From the NCBI GenBank assembly GCA_905221605.1, contig CAJNDS010002536.1, positions 312,001 to 376,000 on the forward strand: 64,000 nucleotides of DNA. Direction: 5' to 3'. The stretch is from Symbiodinium natans. Lineage: Eukaryota; Sar; Dinophyceae; Suessiales; Symbiodiniaceae. The notes beneath the pieces were generated by a model that ran no database searches, had not been told where the DNA came from, and was given only the letters and a program-made list of their open reading frames with translations. The position numbers were made by a program, and so were the translations under genes. Shown here piece after piece: positions 11,346 to 23,200 of the stretch (its first letter is position 1; each line of letters opens with the position of its first letter).

Positions 11346-12845
11346 TCCCCTTTACCTTCGTCCCTTTCTCCTCCCTCTCGCTCTCACCTGTTGGTTTTGC
11401 TGATTTCTTCCTCCATCCTTCTCTTTCTTTCCCTTCTCTTCCAATCTTCGTTCTCCTCTTCCCTCTCCGCCCCTTTCTTTTGATTGTGTCAAGATGGGCG
11501 AGTCGTAAGGATAAGAAGGAATGACGAGAGAGAAGGAGGAGTTCTCCTGCTCCTTCTGACTACCCTATCCTCTATCATACAACTCTCTGTCTTCTTTTGC
11601 TTGGTTCTTCTTAGGAACGGGCAGAAGAGGCCTTCTCTTCCTACTAGCAAGGTAAAGGTCTTAAGTCTAAACAGCTCCAGATATTCATGTAAGCAGAGCG
11701 TGAAAGGCTTCTAGAATTTGCAATCAGGCATAGAAGCTCAAATACATGAACCGATGCATCTCACTTGAATGGATGACTTCTGAACATATAGAAGCTAGAT
11801 GAACTCTCAACATAGTTGGACTATATGACCCGAAGTATGAACAACAAGGGGTTGCCAAATGATACCTAAAGATCCATGCCACCACAGCAGACTGTCTTTT
11901 CAAGGGGTAGTATGTCCTCTTCCGAGGAGCGGCAGATGCGACCCAAGTCTCCTGCGTGCACGCGCGGCTGTCGTATCTAGGGCATATACGTACAAACGAA
12001 GCGCACAAAGCATCGGACAACAGGCGAAGGCTCAAAAAGGTGATTTCAGAATAAACACCAACAAGACAATGCACGGCGAAGCCTGCAACAGCTGCCGCCA
12101 TGAGCTCGGCTCTTTCCATGGCCTCTTTTATACACCCTGAACCAGTTTGGGGACGGTGCTTGGGTTCACAGCACGCCGTAACCCGGGTTGGGAAGAGAGT
12201 CGGGCAGGTGGATGGGTGGAGCCTCTTACATCGCGGGCGCTTATTCAGCGGTTGCTCAGCGAGTTCTAGAGGCCCTGTGTTGGGAGAGACGTCCCTTGCG
12301 CTGCGTTCTCAAGACTCAAGAGTGTGCCTGGCGCGCAATCTTCCGGACAGTGCCTGCAGGTAAGTCGATGTGAAGGAGACATGACTCGGGTGATTCGATT
12401 CTCAGGCAGGAAAGTCTCACTCAAGCGGCGGGATGCATGCTAGCTTGCATTGCCATCATTCTGCGCATGGCCACAACCCAGGCATCTGTTGCTATCTTTG
12501 GGTAAACCCACCTAGCAGCACTCCCCGGAAACATGCGCGAGACGTGGGTGACCCAGGCAGCATTGAGAATGACTCCAAACACGCCCACGGAAGAAATGCA
12601 ACTTAGCTGCGATTCAGTTCGCTGATGCCCCCTGTCTGGCGGCGGATGTAAGCCAAAATCCTCAGGTGACCGAAGTGAACGGAACCTTTGGATTCAGGAC
12701 CCCATTCAACTTCCGGACTTAGCGATGATGGCTTCTATTCAGCTTCTGCGCAGCTTCTTTAGCCCAGCAGCCCTCACCCCTTCAATTTCGAATGCATTGT
12801 TGGTAGCTTGACAATTTCTAGATTGTAAGAATCTCGGGAGCGAGG
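11346..12845. other. No firm gene; two weak plus-strand exon candidates
   Basis: Plus-strand 12195-12358 is open and ends at a textbook donor (CTGCAG|GTAAGT). Plus-strand 12409-12508 encodes a hydrophobic stretch (AAGCMLACIAIILRM). Their phases do not join, and codon bias is weak, so I do not call a gene. Confidence 0.3.
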
Positions 12846-13053
12846 GCGACCCCAGAGCAAGCTGAAACGGTCAGTGACGAGTGGCTCTTGCTTGTCCTTC
12901 TCGTTGGTAGCTTTGCAAGCTTCTACATCCACTCTCTCCAGCTTTCGTCCAACAATGTTCCAGCACTCTGCATCGCCATCATCGGGCAGGCATATATTGT
13001 AGTCCTCGGGATACAGGCTGGCACCCGCTCAGCCGCAGAGACAATTCAAGGAG
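12846..13053. other. Open segment readable on both strands
   Basis: On plus it encodes two hydrophobic helices (WLLLVLLVGSFASFYI and PALCIAIIGQAYIVVLGI) and ends at AAGGAG|GTAAGC. On minus it encodes a hydrophilic reading (GDAECWNIVGRKLERVDVEA) bounded by AG|GAC and AAG|GAC. A hydrophobic reading is the expected antisense of an acidic one. Strand bias in the window favours minus, and the gene at 13.3-16.8 kb could run into it. I cannot decide. Confidence 0.4.
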
Positions 13054-13161
13054 GTAAGCTGAAGGCGCCAACATGGACAGGCAGCAAGCCCTATAGTATC
13101 CTCCGCTATTAACTCCCCAAGCACCGAATCAGCGAAATTCTTTGAGCCCATCTCTTGGGAC

Positions 13162-13328
13162 GTTTCCCCTTATACTAACAGCCCTTACTAGGGATAGTAC
13201 CCCCTATTCTAATCCCTCTTCGGAGGGATTATAGTAACCCCCCATTATAATCCCTACTAGGGAATATAGTACCCCCTACAATAATCCCTATACTAGGGGT
13301 CCCAGGAGCTCTTCGTATAAGGGGAAAC
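13162..13328. mobile_element. 167-bp element with 14-bp perfect terminal inverted repeats
   Basis: GTTTCCCCTTATAC at 13162-13175 is exactly reversed as GTATAAGGGGAAAC at 13315-13328. The inside repeats TAATCCC and GTACCCCCTA several times and folds on itself. Flanks carry an imperfect direct repeat: TTTGAGCCCATCTC (13141-13154) and TTTGAAGCCCCATCTC (13331-13346), like a target duplication. The right flank lies at the edge of a strongly coding minus-strand exon, and splicing GAG|ATGGG to GAG|ATGGGCTC would remove the element with one duplicate. This fits an introner-like (intron-generating) MITE; that role is inferred. Confidence 0.65.
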
Positions 13329-13343
13329 TATTTGAAGCCCCAT

Positions 13344-16300
13344 CTCCTTCCGCAGCTCGTGGGCCAAGGCGGCCTCGAAGACGACCCAGCAGCGCTCCAA
13401 CGTCTCGGCCGAGTTGTCCTGGCCACAGAGGGTTTCTTGTTTAGGGTTTAGGGTTTAGGGTTTAAGGTTTAGGGTGAGGGTCATCAAGACTTTGCCGGGT
13501 TGGTGTCGGAATGGAGGCTCAAAGAAGTCAATGATGAATGCTAGCCCTCGCTTAGGTACTTGCCACCCAGCCAGAGCGGCGCAAAGCCTGATTCTAGCTC
13601 TTGGCTCCCAAACTCTACCCGAATCCCTTGCCCCAGTCAGCATCCCCGACATATCTCATCAGCCGGGGCTCTGTCAAGACCAGCACCCGGTGAGCTGCCC
13701 TCATGCTCACAGCGAAGGGACAGCGATCCAGAGAGGAAAGGCTGGCGGAGACATCGCCATGCTGCCACCTTTACGCATGCTGCTTTTTGCGAGACGCACT
13801 GCGTCAACAGGGATGCTTTGAACAAATGTTGCCCCTTATTTGGGTGCGTAAAATGTACTTGATCATGAGGAGAATCGTCTTGAAGCCGTTCTGGGGCATG
13901 ACGACAGAAAACATAAAAACACGAGGCTGACATTCCCAACTCAAAATGTAAACCTCCACAGCTGTGAGTTCGGTCCGCAGTCGTTATTCACGCACTCGCT
14001 TCACCTCTAGCCGGTTCTTGGGCTGAAGCGGGACCTAGTGCATGTTGCAGATTAGGGATCCTAAGCCTTTGAGACACTGGGTCCGTGCACGGCTTCATCT
14101 TGCCAAGCAGCAAGGCAAAGCTGCAAATCCAAACGACAGCCTGCAAGCCACTCAATTCACATCCTCTTTCGTTCATGAGAACGTGCGATGGAGCATCCGA
14201 TCTACTCAACTCGCCGCGAATCTCGCCCTGTTCTGGAGAAAGCCAGGCCTTAACCCGATTAAATCTTTCTTTGAGCAAGGAGCCTGCGCGTCCAGCAACC
14301 GGAAGAGCCTGCACGATGTGTCCACAGCACAGGTGCAAGCAGTCTTTAGTTTGCTGTGAGCTCAATAGATCAAAGCAAAAGCTTTGACAGGCCAAGTCTC
14401 GTCTGCGCAAAGTCTTCGAATGCTTCACTCCAGCTGTGCGAAACAAAGGTCGTGGCCATGCAGAACAAGTCCTCATTGCGGGTAGCCGTGAAACTTTTGA
14501 GCGGGTTCTGGGTCAGCCAGAAGACCCTGTGCAAACTAGTGCACGTCGCCAAAGAGGCTACACATCGAGAAGATGTAACAACTTCATTCCTTGGAAGAAT
14601 CGAGGCAACCTTTCATGCCCAAGTCTGTGGGGCAAGCTTTTTCCTGTGGGACCTGGCTTGCCATTCTGCCGGTTATGCCTGGTGGCTCCATAACACTGTG
14701 TTTGGCAAGCCGGGGCGCTGCGCATTTCCGCGACCAAGCAATGCTTCCAGCATTCAAGACTAAGGCCAAACCAGCGTCCTGGGTGACAGTCTGGAGCAGT
14801 GCCATTAACAAGAAAGAAGAACGATTCTTCAAAGAGTTCCCCTGCGCGTTTCGCATTGCCACACCCTGCAAGGTATGCGGGCCTGCAGTGTCACGCGCGT
14901 TCTAGCCCACAGCAATACAGAGCTTGCCTTGAGCCCATTTACATCTTGCCCTCTCCAGGGGATGCCGGGCCCATGTCTCTGAGGTCCCTTTACCCCAGAA
15001 CAATGCATGTTACCTTCTGGTGCTGCACCAGCTGCGAATCCCCGCGTCCAAGGCATAACATACCGCTGGACCACCAAGTGCATGTCCTTGGTGCTCTGGC
15101 CAAGGCTAGTCTAATGTCAGACCGCAAAAACCCTCGAAACCACAAGCCCATAACAAGCCAACAACCCTTCAGGCGACCATCTTTCTGGCAAAGCGGCCCC
15201 GTGCATCTGCCGCAGATGTCGTGAGGAGGGCGCGCCCGAAGCAGCGGAAGCGCAGGTTCTCTCCTTGCACTTTGGCGCTGAAGAAGCACTCCCGGGCCAC
15301 AGATGTGAGAAGAGGGTGTGGGGCTAGCTTAGAAGAAAGCGTCCCTGTCTGCCAGCCAGTCTTTCAACCACCGTGCTTGTCATGGTGTCTAGGCAACACA
15401 ACTAATTCCTTCAAGTGGCCCCATGGCTCCACAAACAAGGGCTCACGATGCAGTAGTGCTCTCCGTCTTTGTCCACCTGGAGGTGAACCCGTATTGTCGT
15501 GGACAAACCTTTTTGCAACGCAGCGCCCTAAACCTACTACCTGCCACGACGCATACCACTTCGCCATGCCTGTCGTCTCTATCTGCAAGCCATTTCAAGC
15601 ACCCGAGAGCCTGAAAGCCCAAAACCTTTCTTTAAGACAATCGCTCCAAGCACCAGGCCGCACCCACGAGCCTTGTGCGCTGCAGAATAGCCGGCCAAGT
15701 CCTGGAGCTGGGAACTAGCGGCCACAGGTGAAACTCGTAGGTGGGGTGTGCGGCTTCATCGCGCCTTCATCTCCTTCACTATGGCTCCATGCGGCCATAA
15801 ACTAGCGGAGCTTCTCTGGAGACAGTCATGTACAGGACATATTCTGCCGCGGATAAATGACTCATGGCGCACTCGCAACACTGCACCGTACCGCCGCCTC
15901 CCCCCAAACAATTTCGGACGTTCTTCAAAATACAGGGGTGGAGTGGCGAGGTTCTCATTGAGGGGTTTTAAAGTTGTGCTCGTTCCTGCCAGGGTCCTCC
16001 TTGACATAGAGCCACAGCTTCCAAAGAAAGTCCACGCGCATGCCCCAGGCTTCCGGCTGCTGCTTCCTTAGTAAGAGCGACCGAAGCAGCCTCTACATAT
16101 GAGGCAAGCCCAGAAACGCAACTGCTTGTAGTTGCCTGTGCGGCCCTCCGGGCCCTCTTTTTTCAGAATGCAAACACGCAACCTCTTTCAACCTTAGTGC
16201 CTTAGTCGTAAGCACACCCAGGAGCTCTTAGAAACCCTCAGCCCGCGCCCCCGACGGCAGCCGGGAAGCTTCTCCGGGAAGGAGGCGCAACACTCATGAA

Positions 16301-16784
16301 AGCCGCCCTGCAAGGCCTGCTCGATCAGATCCTGGGCTGGAGCTTCGGTATCTAATAGGCATCTCTTCAGGGTCTATCACCATCCGTCTTTGTGGAGAAG
16401 CCCCCCCCCCCCCCCCCCGCAGACCTTCTCAAAAACCCTCCAAGGGGCTGAGTTGATCTGAAAGTGGTCGTCGAATGCTTTGTCGAAGACTGTTACGCCC
16501 AGGCCGTCCTGCATTTCCGCTTTGTGCCCTTACTCCTGCCTGTCGCACATCAACCCCAGCCATGTTCATGCCCCATTGGTGCAAGTGTTGCCGGGGGTCG
16601 GGGTGGAAAGCCTAAAGCCCTGAACCCTCAACCCCTTTAAACCCCTTCTCACCCCTTTCAAGCCCTTTCAAGCCCCCCTTAAACCCCTTTAAACCCCTCT
16701 TTGCAGGGTGTCCTCGAGAACCCCAGGCTTCCACTCGCCGGACGGCTTGCGGCTGGGTAGTCTCTTCGGATTGGGGTCGGCCAT
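13344..16784 (-). CDS. Multi-exon protein of unknown function
   Basis: Probable start ATG at 16784 in good context (CGCCATGGC; MADPNPKRLPSRKPSGEW…, exon to ~16700). Further exons: 16508-16425 (DGLGVTVFDKAFDDHFQINS…), 16331 to ~16265 (DLIEQALQGGFHECCASFPE…), ~16049-15986 (WGMRVDFLWKLWLYVKEDPG), 15476-15447 (VDKDGEHYCI), ~15308-15228 (ECFFSAKVQGENLRFRCFGR), 15086-15014 (DMHLVVQRYVMPWTRGFAAG…), 13546-13491 (LAFIIDFFEPPFRHQPGK) and 13418-13344 (DNSAETLERCWVVFEAALAH…). All show strong G/C third positions and AG|G acceptors. Donors include GT, GC and GA. The exons at 13546 and 13418 join in phase across a 72-bp intron made of TTTAGGG repeats. I recognise no domain. Exons between 14.9 and 13.6 kb were not resolved, so two adjacent genes are possible. 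Confidence 0.6.
13440..13478. repeat. TTTAGGG repeats filling a short intron
   Basis: Five TTTAGGG-type units make up most of the 72-bp interval between the two exons ending at 13491 and starting at 13418. Confidence 0.85.
16410..16428. repeat. Homopolymer C run at an intron start
   Basis: About 18 C on plus. On the coding minus strand the intron begins GTCTGCGGGGGG right after the exon end at 16425. Confidence 0.8.
16612..16706. repeat. Degenerate telomere-like repeats
   Basis: Units such as CCCTTTAAA, CCCTTTCAAG and CCCTGAA follow the first exon of the gene starting at 16784, so they are probably intronic. Confidence 0.75.
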
Positions 16785-17817
16785 GGCGAGACAAGGAAAG
16801 AGTCGAGGCTCCGGGTTTGGGGGTGTCAGGGCTGAGTCGGGCTGAGGGTCTGGAGAAGCTAGCGATGGACTCCATTCCGGAAGTGGCGAGGTTCAAGTAG
16901 AGCGAGCAAGTTGCTTGCGACTTAGCGTCTTCCACGTTCCATGCCATTGAGCTTGTGGTCTTGGGATCGGTTCTGTGCTGGTATGTGCTTTGCAGGCCCC
17001 TTGTCTGCTCTGCATGTAGACTTGCCGCCATCTACTGTACAGGAGCGCCACCTCAGGCGGCGCTCAAACCGGTGGCTGCATAGCCCGCCCGGCCAGCTTG
17101 GGCCAAAAGGCAGGGCGGCTTCCGCCATGAAAGGTTCTTTGCTGTTACGGGGGTTCCTTTAGGACGTATGTGCAGGTCCTGGGAGGAGAAAGGATCTTGT
17201 TTGGGGGGCTAATAGGGCTGAGGGGCTAGCAATGAACACATTCCTTGTTTGCCGGCCATGCCCAAATCAGAGTCCCACTATCCTGACACTATCTCATGGA
17301 AACACCTTGACGAGCGACCACACTCAGTGGCTGTAGTCGATCCAAATGCGAAACGTTTCCAACCCCAAGTCACGTGCACGCAACTTATCCGGGATTCTTG
17401 CTCCCCCAACAGCAGCCCCACGTATGTTTTTTTCACATCCCTGCTGGGCATCGGCCTTGAGGGCGTCAGACCTGGAGCTCGTGCGTTTATCAGGGCTCTG
17501 GCGGGTCCTGAATCTCAACTTGTGCGAGGCAAATTGTTGAGTCGGGAGAGTCGGGAGGGTTAGCGGCGGCACCGGTCGGGCGGTTGGGGGGGGTTGATCC
17601 AGAAGATCTTTCGAGGCTGCCATGAGAATTGTTCGTTATCAGCTCTGGTCCATGTACCAGCTTGGGCCTGCACCCACTGCATAACTTCAATGTTGGAGTA
17701 GGGAACTGTATGAGGAAACAGCATGTGCGTTTCTGCTTTGCAGTAGCCGGGTAGGTCCACGTCACTACTCCATCTCGAAATGAATTTTCAACCTCGTACC
17801 GGGCGGAAAGCTTGCAC
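16785..17817. other. No firm gene
   Basis: Minus-strand fragments rich in Ala/Gln/Lys near 17440-17510 (SDALKADAQQG) could be exons of the coiled-coil gene just above. Nothing else stands out. Confidence 0.35.
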
Positions 17818-17893
17818 CTTTGCTGAGCTTCCTGCTCTGCCTTCTGCTGCGAGACGCGCAACTGCTCACACTCCTTGGCCATCGAAAGCAGCT
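17818..17893 (-). CDS. Coiled-coil exon, partial gene
   Basis: Minus strand encodes LLSMAKECEQLRVSQQKAEQ followed by EAQQ, a run of charged residues and Gln with heptad-like Leu/Val spacing, ending at a GT donor (CAAAG|GTGCAAG). The acceptor reads GCTGCAG. Function is unknown. The remaining exons were not identified. Confidence 0.45.
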
Positions 17894-19575
17894 CTGCAGC
17901 TCATGTGGCTTGGACCGTTCACTTTCTTGCAATGGTTTCTTGAAAGGGTCTTCTCATCTTGGCTGCAACTCGTTGTTGCTCCATTAGAACGTGCAGAAGG
18001 AGGAAAGGCGAGTTACGGGTGGGTAGGTGCTGCTTTCTATTTGTTTTACAAGCCTCCTTATAAACGGTAGCCTCGCCCATTGTGTTGGGAAGCATCGAAA
18101 GTATGGCAAGCGTGGCATAAACACCAAGTGGCTTACAACGAAACAACGCCTAGAGGGTGTACCACAGGAAGCGCAATGCCGACCCCAACAGCCCAAACTG
18201 CTTCTCGGTGACAGGACCCTCCCATGCAAATGCACCATAACGCCTATAACTTGAGCACTCAGACATCTCAGATCTCAGCAGGGCATCCTTAATCGCTACA
18301 GCGGGCCATTGCGGCAAACTCAACTAACGCCAAGGAGTCTCAAAACCAGAAGCCTAAGCTCTCAGATCTCAGATCCTGAACCGGAAGTCTCGTTAAAATC
18401 TGGTGACTCTAGGTGACTAGGCCGCACGCGGTGCGCAAGGCGGCAGCCCGGTCCCTTTGTGTGAGTGTCAGAATAAGAGCTCGGAAAAAGAGTGGCAGAG
18501 AGAGCGAGAGATGACAAAACACATACGAAACCGAACCAGAAGAACCGCAGCAGCAGCAGCGGATGCTTGGGGCCCAGGGTTCAGGCAGTCTAGTTGTAGC
18601 ATTCCCGGAATAAAAGCAGACTGTTTTGCACATGCTCTGGGAATTTGAAGATTGGGCGAGATGGCAATGAGCCATTCTAAACCCTGAACCTGGAGCCTTA
18701 TGTACTTCTCTGGACCAGATTGTTGCAACATCCTCCCGGAAGACATGCGGACCTGGTGCTGCGTTTTTGCTCTCTCGGTGGCTTGCTCCAAGCGCGGGCT
18801 CGCGCTACCCATCGTCCCATCGTCACTGCCGCGCAGCAGGGGAACGAACGATTCCCACGCCGCGCTGACAGCAGTGAGCCGCTGCCTATGGCATTTACCA
18901 TGGATCTGTCTCATCCTCTGAGTCTGAGACAGCTCTAAAAGAGCTTCAATGAGCCTCCTATGTCCTATGTCCACTACGCATGGTCATGATGTCATGATGG
19001 GCACAAAGGTCCCAAAGTCAAGTCTGAGCTTCGCGATTTCTCTCATCAGAGTTCGGTTTACCATGATACTGTGGGCCTGCCATATCTACGCCTACCGCAC
19101 TTGCGATGCTTCTTCAGTTAAAATATGCGTTCCTCTCAGGAACGTGGCGCCGAGTCCTTTGGGGTGAGTGTGAGTGGCTACCGGGCTGTCAGCCCAAGCA
19201 TGACGATCTCTAGCTTCGGACAAGTCAGGCTTCAACCCAAAGGCATCGGCAGATATTGCCGCGGCCGATCTGATCACAGACTCGCGGAGGGTCGAGCACA
19301 ACGGGGCTTGGGTTCCTCGAGGGGGTAGAATGGTCACAGGCTCTTGCTGGGAAGCTGCAAAGGGGCTGCCACGGTTCAGGGAAAACCCGAATGGCTCCGC
19401 CAAAGCCCCAGCTACTTCTCTTGCGCCGCGCACTCTTCTGACGGCTCATCCATCTTCCTGCAGCACGATAGAAAACCAAAATCATGTGTGAAGAGCTTTA
19501 ACTTTAGGAGGTCAGGTCGTGCAGCATGTGCTGCATGTGCTCCCCACAACTTCGGTATGAGAGTTAGGTTGCAAC
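17894..19575. other. No firm gene
   Basis: A minus-strand stretch at about 18700-18890 (for example ATERAKTQHQVRMSSGRMLQ) is helical and partly GC3-biased, and could be an exon. I found no borders that I trust. Confidence 0.3.
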
Positions 19576-19729
19576 CTGTGAGCAAAGGTCCCCGGTCCCC
19601 AAAGCAAATCTCCATCTTGACACCAATCGGCAGGGCAACCTGCCTAAAGGTCTGCTGCAGATGGATGCCGAACTCGTCAAGCCTAAAGTGGAAGCCAATA
19701 AGGCATTCGGATTCGGGAAAGCCGTCAAA
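19576..19729 (-). CDS. Unknown protein, one 154-nt exon
   Basis: Minus strand reads FDGFPESECLIGFHFRLDEF, then a stretch through QQTFRQVALPIGVKMEICFG, ending at a GT donor (CTCACAG|GTTGCA). It is a compact globular-type sequence with alternating hydrophobic residues. I recognise no family. It lies downstream of the APS kinase stop on the same strand, and its own neighbouring exons were not resolved. Confidence 0.5.
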
Positions 19730-20261
19730 CTTACACTAGGCTATCAGCGTTAGCCTCTTGGGCAGGGTGGTTGTTGGCGAAGAGAGCAGCACCATTTGAG
19801 TGCCATCAGCCATGACATGCACAGGAGCACCCAGGAACATCTTGATTCTCATCAAGAATCAGCTACTGAGAGACACAATCAGATCAAACCATTTCACCTC
19901 TTGAAGCCTGGATTTAGATATGAAGACAAAAAGCCCGTGCTGGCAACATCTGGAAACAGTAATAGTCTGCTCAGTCACAGTACTAAGAGCGCACAAAGCA
20001 ACGAGCCCTGAACAAAGCTGCTTCCAAAAACATTCTGAGCTCGTGGCTTTTTCAAGATCACGTTCACGCACTGAACCTTGGTTGAGGACTTACTGTCAGG
20101 ACATTCAGAAGGCATTCGTGCACTGCGCGCTGAAGCCATGAACCCTTATTGGCCTTAAGCCCCTTCTGCAGCTCCTAGCTGTTGCCATGACTTCTTAGAC
20201 GGCGACTGCCGGTCCCACTCACATTGCGGCCTTCGCTGAAAGTAGTAAACATCGGACACCT

Positions 20262-23200
20262 TCACAACTTGACAAGCCAAGCTGCCACTGTATGCTGGTC
20301 AGTTCTGACGTGCACTTCTGGGTTCACGGGCCTTGGTCACCGCAACCGAAACGTTTGGAATGGCAAACGCAAAGGGCCGAAACTGTTGTTGTGACACTTG
20401 CGAGGGTGACAAGTCATGGCCAATGCTCAGAAGTAGGGGTCGTTAGATTTTTGTGGCGGCCGACAAGAGTTAGCATGACCTGCACAGACTGCGGAATGTG
20501 CTCGTTTCGAGGCATTGTGAGGCTCCGGCCTCCTACCCAACCCCTAAACATCCCTAAACCCTAAACCCTAAACCCGAAATCCCAAGCCACACTCTGTGAG
20601 CCCAAGAGGCTTCTCGTAGGGGGCGTCAATGCCCGTGAAGCCTTTGATCTTGCCCTCACGGGCCTTCCTCGACTTCGGGTTTAGGGCATAGGGATTTTTT
20701 TGAACGTTCCCACAAACGAATCAGGACCTAGAGATCCTGAACTCCTTCACACGAAGCGCGAGTGCATCGCAGTCTCTTGTAGAGGCCCTTCGGATCTCGA
20801 CTCTCGACGGCTGCCAGCGGTGCATCCACGAAGACCTGGTCGAGTCGAGGGCTTTTGTCAGAGAAGATTTGGGGTTTTGGGGTTTAGGGTTTAGGGGGAG
20901 TCTTGAGAAGGCTTGAGAAAAAGGCTTGAATTGGGCCTCTTGAAGGAGGGTCTTGGAGCTTCAGAGTTGCTCTCGCGAGAATTCATCTGGGAGACCATAC
21001 TGGGAGGAGTAGCATGTCATGGAAGCATGTGGCCTCCATGAAGGGCAGGGAGGCATTCTTGTGGACCTGCAGAACGGCTCAAGCGCTTGCAAGTCCGCAA
21101 CAACTTCGGGCCCAATCTCCAGGAGCCGCGCTTTTGAAACCGAGAACCATGTAAGGAAGAGAACTGCTCTTCCCGAGGGAAAGCATGCAAACTACGCCGC
21201 CCCAACTCGAAAACCACGAATGAGGCCAAACCCTCGAAGTCCTCGCAAAGCCCTCCGTGCCATGACTTCTTCTTTTCGCCCCGGAGCTTTACAACTCTGC
21301 CTCGCGTGCATACTCGCGATCTGCAGCATAGGGCGAGATCAGGCCGGCGATGACGATGGCCCCAGCCTTGGGCTTTGCTCATTTACATCTCATAGCGTGC
21401 GGTTTCGGTGGCTTCCGGGGTGCTGATATCTCAAGCTTTCGGCGTTGAGGGTAGTGCAGTTCCGAAGCTCACGTTGCCTCCTGTTCTGCCTTTGAACGGC
21501 GCACGCGTGTCGGAAGGTCGTTCTTTGAACCAACTTATTCTATCTTATTCTTACTGGAAACCGTCGCCGAGGTCCGAGCCTCTGCAAACAGCTTGGACAC
21601 CTGGCATTGAAGAGTACGAGGGGAGATCTCTGGAGCGCAGGTAGAAACACCCAACCTCCAAACCTGAATCTACTTGCAGTGCTGCTGCAGTGCTGGGCAT
21701 TAGTCTGAAAAGCCTGTCCCAGCATCTGAGGACTTTGCGCAGTGACACGGTTGTTTCCCAAAATGGGTACCCCTGTTATACCCCCCAAAAAAGGACCCCC
21801 AAAAAGGGCACCCCCTATTTTCGGAAACCCCCACATTATGCATCCAGCTTCCATTCCCGAAACGTCGCGCGTGGCCTCCGAGACTCGTCGGACATTCTCC
21901 TTGCGATCGTTGGGGCTGAAGCCCAGATCCCTGGCTGCATCGGACCATAAAAAGGGGTATAATGAGGGAATCCTAGAAGGGACCCTTCATCCTATTCCCC
22001 AAAACCCTAAAGGTCCCTTCCCGAACAAGGGTCCCTCCTTTAGTCCCTGAACGTCGAGGCCTAAGTAGACGGTGTGTTGCCATGAGCCCAACATTCCGTA
22101 CATTCCCCACAGCCCTGAAGCTATGCTTCACCCCCACACCCTCGTCCACGATCCACATTCACACCTGCCCTGCAGGCTCGCACCTGTTCAGCCCGAATCG
22201 CAAGTTGTCACCATCCAATCGGTACCTCTCCCATGAGTTTTGTGGCTTTGGCCCATCTGTTTTTGTTTAAGGCTCCCTTGAATGGCCAGTACCATAGGTT
22301 TGCTGCACCAGAGGGGTGCTGGACGTCCTGCCCAGGTCCGACCTCTAAAGTAGGTTTGAGTAGATTGGGAGCCAAGGAGCTGCTTAGAGTCGATGTTCAG
22401 CACGCTGCAAGTCGGAACCAGCTTGCTGCAGGCTGTCGTAAGGTGATCAGATGTGATCAGCATGCATGGATGCACCCAGGGTCTAAATCTCTACACCCAC
22501 ATCCCCCAAAAGGGCCCCACCACCCAAGCTCGCTGAGGCCCTTGCACGAAGTAGCTTTTGGGCTGCATCTCGACGAGAGCACGCTCCAGGGCCACCTCGT
22601 GGAAGGGCGAGCCGCAAGTCATGGGTTCACAATGGAGCCTAGAGGGTTTGGGGGGCAGAGAGCCTGAGTGCCTCATGTGAGAGAAGAAAACTCGGGGATG
22701 ATGCCAAATCATCATCTTTTCTTCTGAGCCACACGACAACCGCAAGGAAAATCGTACAATAACTACAGACACCGTGCCCGCACGCCATGCTGCATGCTAC
22801 AGCTAAACTGAACTACATTACCTGCAAAACGACGACTGGCCCAGTTGTTACAAACCATACAAACCAAGCTTGGGTGTTCCAGCATTGCGGGGCAATAAGC
22901 TTGCCACGAACGTGGGGTTGCACATCTGCTCCGTGATTGCCAAGGCATATATTTGGTCTCATGAATTGGGTCTAATGAAAGCTGAATTTACATAGAAATG
23001 ACGCCTACATTGAATGCCGAATCTGATCTGTGGGAGCAGGTTCTTGCACGATGGAAGGGCGGAGAATTATGACCCATGAGACCCTCCTCCAAAAAAAACA
23101 CCTCAACCATTACGAATACTTACATCCGGGCTTCTAGTCCAACGAACTCAGAGGTCACGTGTCAGAGTGTGCTAGAATTCCATGGAGATGGCACGCCCCA

